Assembly (NCBI RefSeq): GCF_013778325.1
Contig: NZ_JACEIB010000027.1
Location: 62,001 to 126,000 of the forward strand
Direction of reading: 5' to 3'
Length of the DNA: 64,000 nt
From: Sphingomonas chungangi
GTDB taxonomy: Bacteria > Pseudomonadota > Alphaproteobacteria > Sphingomonadales > Sphingomonadaceae
A program made the translations under genes and the position numbers. This document shows, one piece after another, positions 62,645 through 64,000 of this stretch. Within the stretch, counting starts at the first letter, position 1. Each line of letters starts with the position of its first letter. The notes beneath the pieces were generated by a model. The model made no database searches. It was not told the origin of the DNA and was given only the letters and a program-made list of their open reading frames with translations.

Positions 62645-63565
62645 TCAGGCCCGGGGATGCGCGGCGCGATAGACGTCCATCAGGTGTGTCGCATCGACGG
62701 CCGTGTAGATCTGCGTCGACGACAGGCTGGCGTGGCCGAGCAACTCCTGGAGCTGACGCAGGTCCGCCCCGCGCCCGAGCAGGTGGGTGGCGAAGCTGTG
62801 GCGGAGCGCATGGGGTGTCGTGCGCTCGGACAGACCGAGCCGCCCCCGTGCCGCACGCACCGCCTTACGGACGATCGCGGCATCGAGCGCGCCACCCTTG
62901 GCTCCCCGAAAAAGCATTATCCCACGGGCCAGTGGATAGGGGCAAAGCTCCGCATAGCATTGTATCGCTTCGCGCACGACCGGAAGCAGCGGTACCACGC
63001 GCGCCTTGTTGCCCTTGCCTGTCACGGTGATTGCCTCGCCGAGCGGCAACAGCCCGGCATCAAGCCCCATCGCCTCGCCGACGCGCAGGCCCGCACCGTA
63101 GAGCAGCAGCAGCACCGCGAGATCGCGCGCGGCGAGCCAGGGGACGTCGTGCGCGTCCGCCGCATCCTTTGCCAAAGCCTTCGCCTCGGCCGGCGTGACC
63201 GGACGCGGCACGCCCCGCTTCACGCGCGGAGCTTGCACGCGCGGGATGGCCGCTCCTTCGCCATTCACGAAGCCGAGGAAAGTCCGCACCGCGGAAAGCT
63301 CGCGCGCAGCCGAAGCGTTGGTCAGCCCCTCACCACGACGATGCGCGAGATAGGCACGCAGGTCGGCGGGCTCGATGGCCGACAGGAAACCGGTATCGAT
63401 GGCCTCTCCGCGATGCCGACCGAGAAAGGCGATCAGCCGATGCGCGGTTGCTACATAGGCGCGCACCGTATGAGCGGATCGCAGGCGGTTGCGGCGGAGA
63501 TGATCGGCGAAGGCAGCAGCGGCCTGCCGCGCCGGATGATCGTCCAATGTCAGGGGAGCAGCCAC
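62645..63565 (-). CDS. xerC: Tyrosine recombinase XerC
   Basis: The 306-residue product has the SAM-like N-terminal core-binding domain (RSAHTVRAYVATAHRLIAF) and the catalytic domain: Arg in GAGLRVGEAMGL, Lys in GKGNKARVVP, HALRHSFATHLL, and the His/Tyr pair in LGHASLSSTQIYT. It resolves chromosome dimers at dif with XerD. The GTG start at 63565 overlaps the stop of the DUF484 gene by 16 bases. The length is normal, and I see no sign that this is a mobile-element integrase. Confidence 0.95.
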   Translation of the reverse strand: MAAPLTLDDHPARQAAAAFADHLRRNRLRSAHTVRAYVATAHRLIAFLGRHRGEAIDTGFLSAIEPADLRAYLAHRRGEGLTNASAARELSAVRTFLGFVNGEGAAIPRVQAPRVKRGVPRPVTPAEAKALAKDAADAHDVPWLAARDLAVLLLLYGAGLRVGEAMGLDAGLLPLGEAITVTGKGNKARVVPLLPVVREAIQCYAELCPYPLARGIMLFRGAKGGALDAAIVRKAVRAARGRLGLSERTTPHALRHSFATHLLGRGADLRQLQELLGHASLSSTQIYTAVDATHLMDVYRAAHPRA

Positions 63566-64000
63566 CGCCCGACCATACGCGCCAGCACGCTGCCGAGGAA
63601 GGCCAGCAGTTCCGAACCGTGACGCGTCTCGAAGCGCTGCTCGGCGCGCTGGCCGAGCGCGATCAGGCCGCAGGGCAAGGGTGCGGGATTGTCCAGTCGC
63701 ACCAGCGCTTCGGCGCGGATCAGCGGCGCGGCCGGGCCGAACAGCGGATGACCGCGCTCGACACCCCGAAGGACCACGCCGTCGATCCCGGCAATGGCAT
63801 GCTCGATCATGCGCGGCTCGACCATCCGGAGGCCGTCCGCATCGGCGCAGAAGCCGACATCTCCGACGAACAGCGCCAGCGCCACCGCATCGACGCCGAG
63901 CATCTGCGGCCAGTCCTGCGTCACGACATGGATCAGATGCTCGAGCCCTTCGGCCTCGATCGCGGCGAGCACCGCGCCGTGAATCTGGGCGACGGCGCCG
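63550..64000 (-). CDS. DUF484 family protein, 5' part outside the window
   Basis: The last 149 residues or so are present and the frame is open through base 64000, so the 5' end lies beyond the window. The visible part (VVTQDWPQMLGVDAVALALF, GLIALGQRAEQRFETRHGSE, FLGSVLARMVGRWL) matches DUF484, a GAF-like domain of unknown function usually encoded beside xerC. The stop overlaps the xerC start by 16 bases, which suggests coupled translation. Confidence 0.88.
   Translation of the reverse strand, partial: GAVAQIHGAVLAAIEAEGLEHLIHVVTQDWPQMLGVDAVALALFVGDVGFCADADGLRMVEPRMIEHAIAGIDGVVLRGVERGHPLFGPAAPLIRAEALVRLDNPAPLPCGLIALGQRAEQRFETRHGSELLAFLGSVLARMVGRWLLP

Noticed and set aside
62645-63565. Integrase of a mobile element
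   Set aside because: Context with a DUF484 gene and normal XerC length points to the housekeeping recombinase; no att-like repeats or phage genes were seen.

Overview
The window is a high-GC alphaproteobacterial chromosome segment, most likely from the family Sphingomonadaceae. The species cannot be resolved from sequence alone. Supporting signs are the split F0 gene order (AtpZ/I, a, c, b', b), a bphO-bphP phytochrome pair, a UrcA-family protein, SspB and ApaG homologues, a PEP-CTERM protein, an Oar-like TonB receptor and several palindromic intergenic repeats. GTG and TTG starts are frequent and many genes overlap by 1-4 bases. No prophage, insertion sequence, CRISPR array, rRNA or tRNA gene was seen.

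Layout. 1-4 kb: a truncated M13 peptidase, an S9 peptidase and three small genes. 4-11 kb: a translationally coupled operon of an Oar-like TonB receptor, a GH144-type Tat lipoprotein and a GH3 beta-glucosidase, probably for uptake and breakdown of a beta-glucan. 11-24 kb: sirtuin, a MarR regulator with a clear operator, PilZ, UrcA, an M1 aminopeptidase, metZ-apaG-lysR, glutathione peroxidase, leuB, recO, a deacetylase-like gene and uvrC. 24-31 kb: the F0 ATP synthase operon and a ydbH-ynbE-ydbL-type envelope lipid-bridge operon. 31-39 kb: radC, a frameshifted remnant, an EF-hand protein, purB joined to a heme oxygenase/bacteriophytochrome pair, fumC and sspB.

39-49 kb: the his cluster (hisB-H-A-F, then hisE) interrupted by a PEP-CTERM gene, a HIT protein, an APC permease, a PfkB kinase, queG and a copper chaperone operon. 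49-56 kb: heat-shock genes dnaK-dnaJ and hrcA-grpE, separated by a GST and a Gly/His-repeat secreted protein. 56-64 kb: rph-rdgB-hemW, an LpoA-like lipoprotein divergent from rsmI-yraN, gshB, flgM with a near-consensus sigma-28 promoter, xerC and a truncated DUF484 gene.

The strongest points for a second look are the glucan operon, the sigma-28 promoter of flgM whose -35 box overlaps the tail of the xerC terminator, the MarR palindrome lodged between promoter boxes, the PEP-CTERM insertion with a hairpin ending two bases before hisE, a frameshifted DUF4919-like remnant, and several families of intergenic palindromes, one of which supplies the stop codon of queG.
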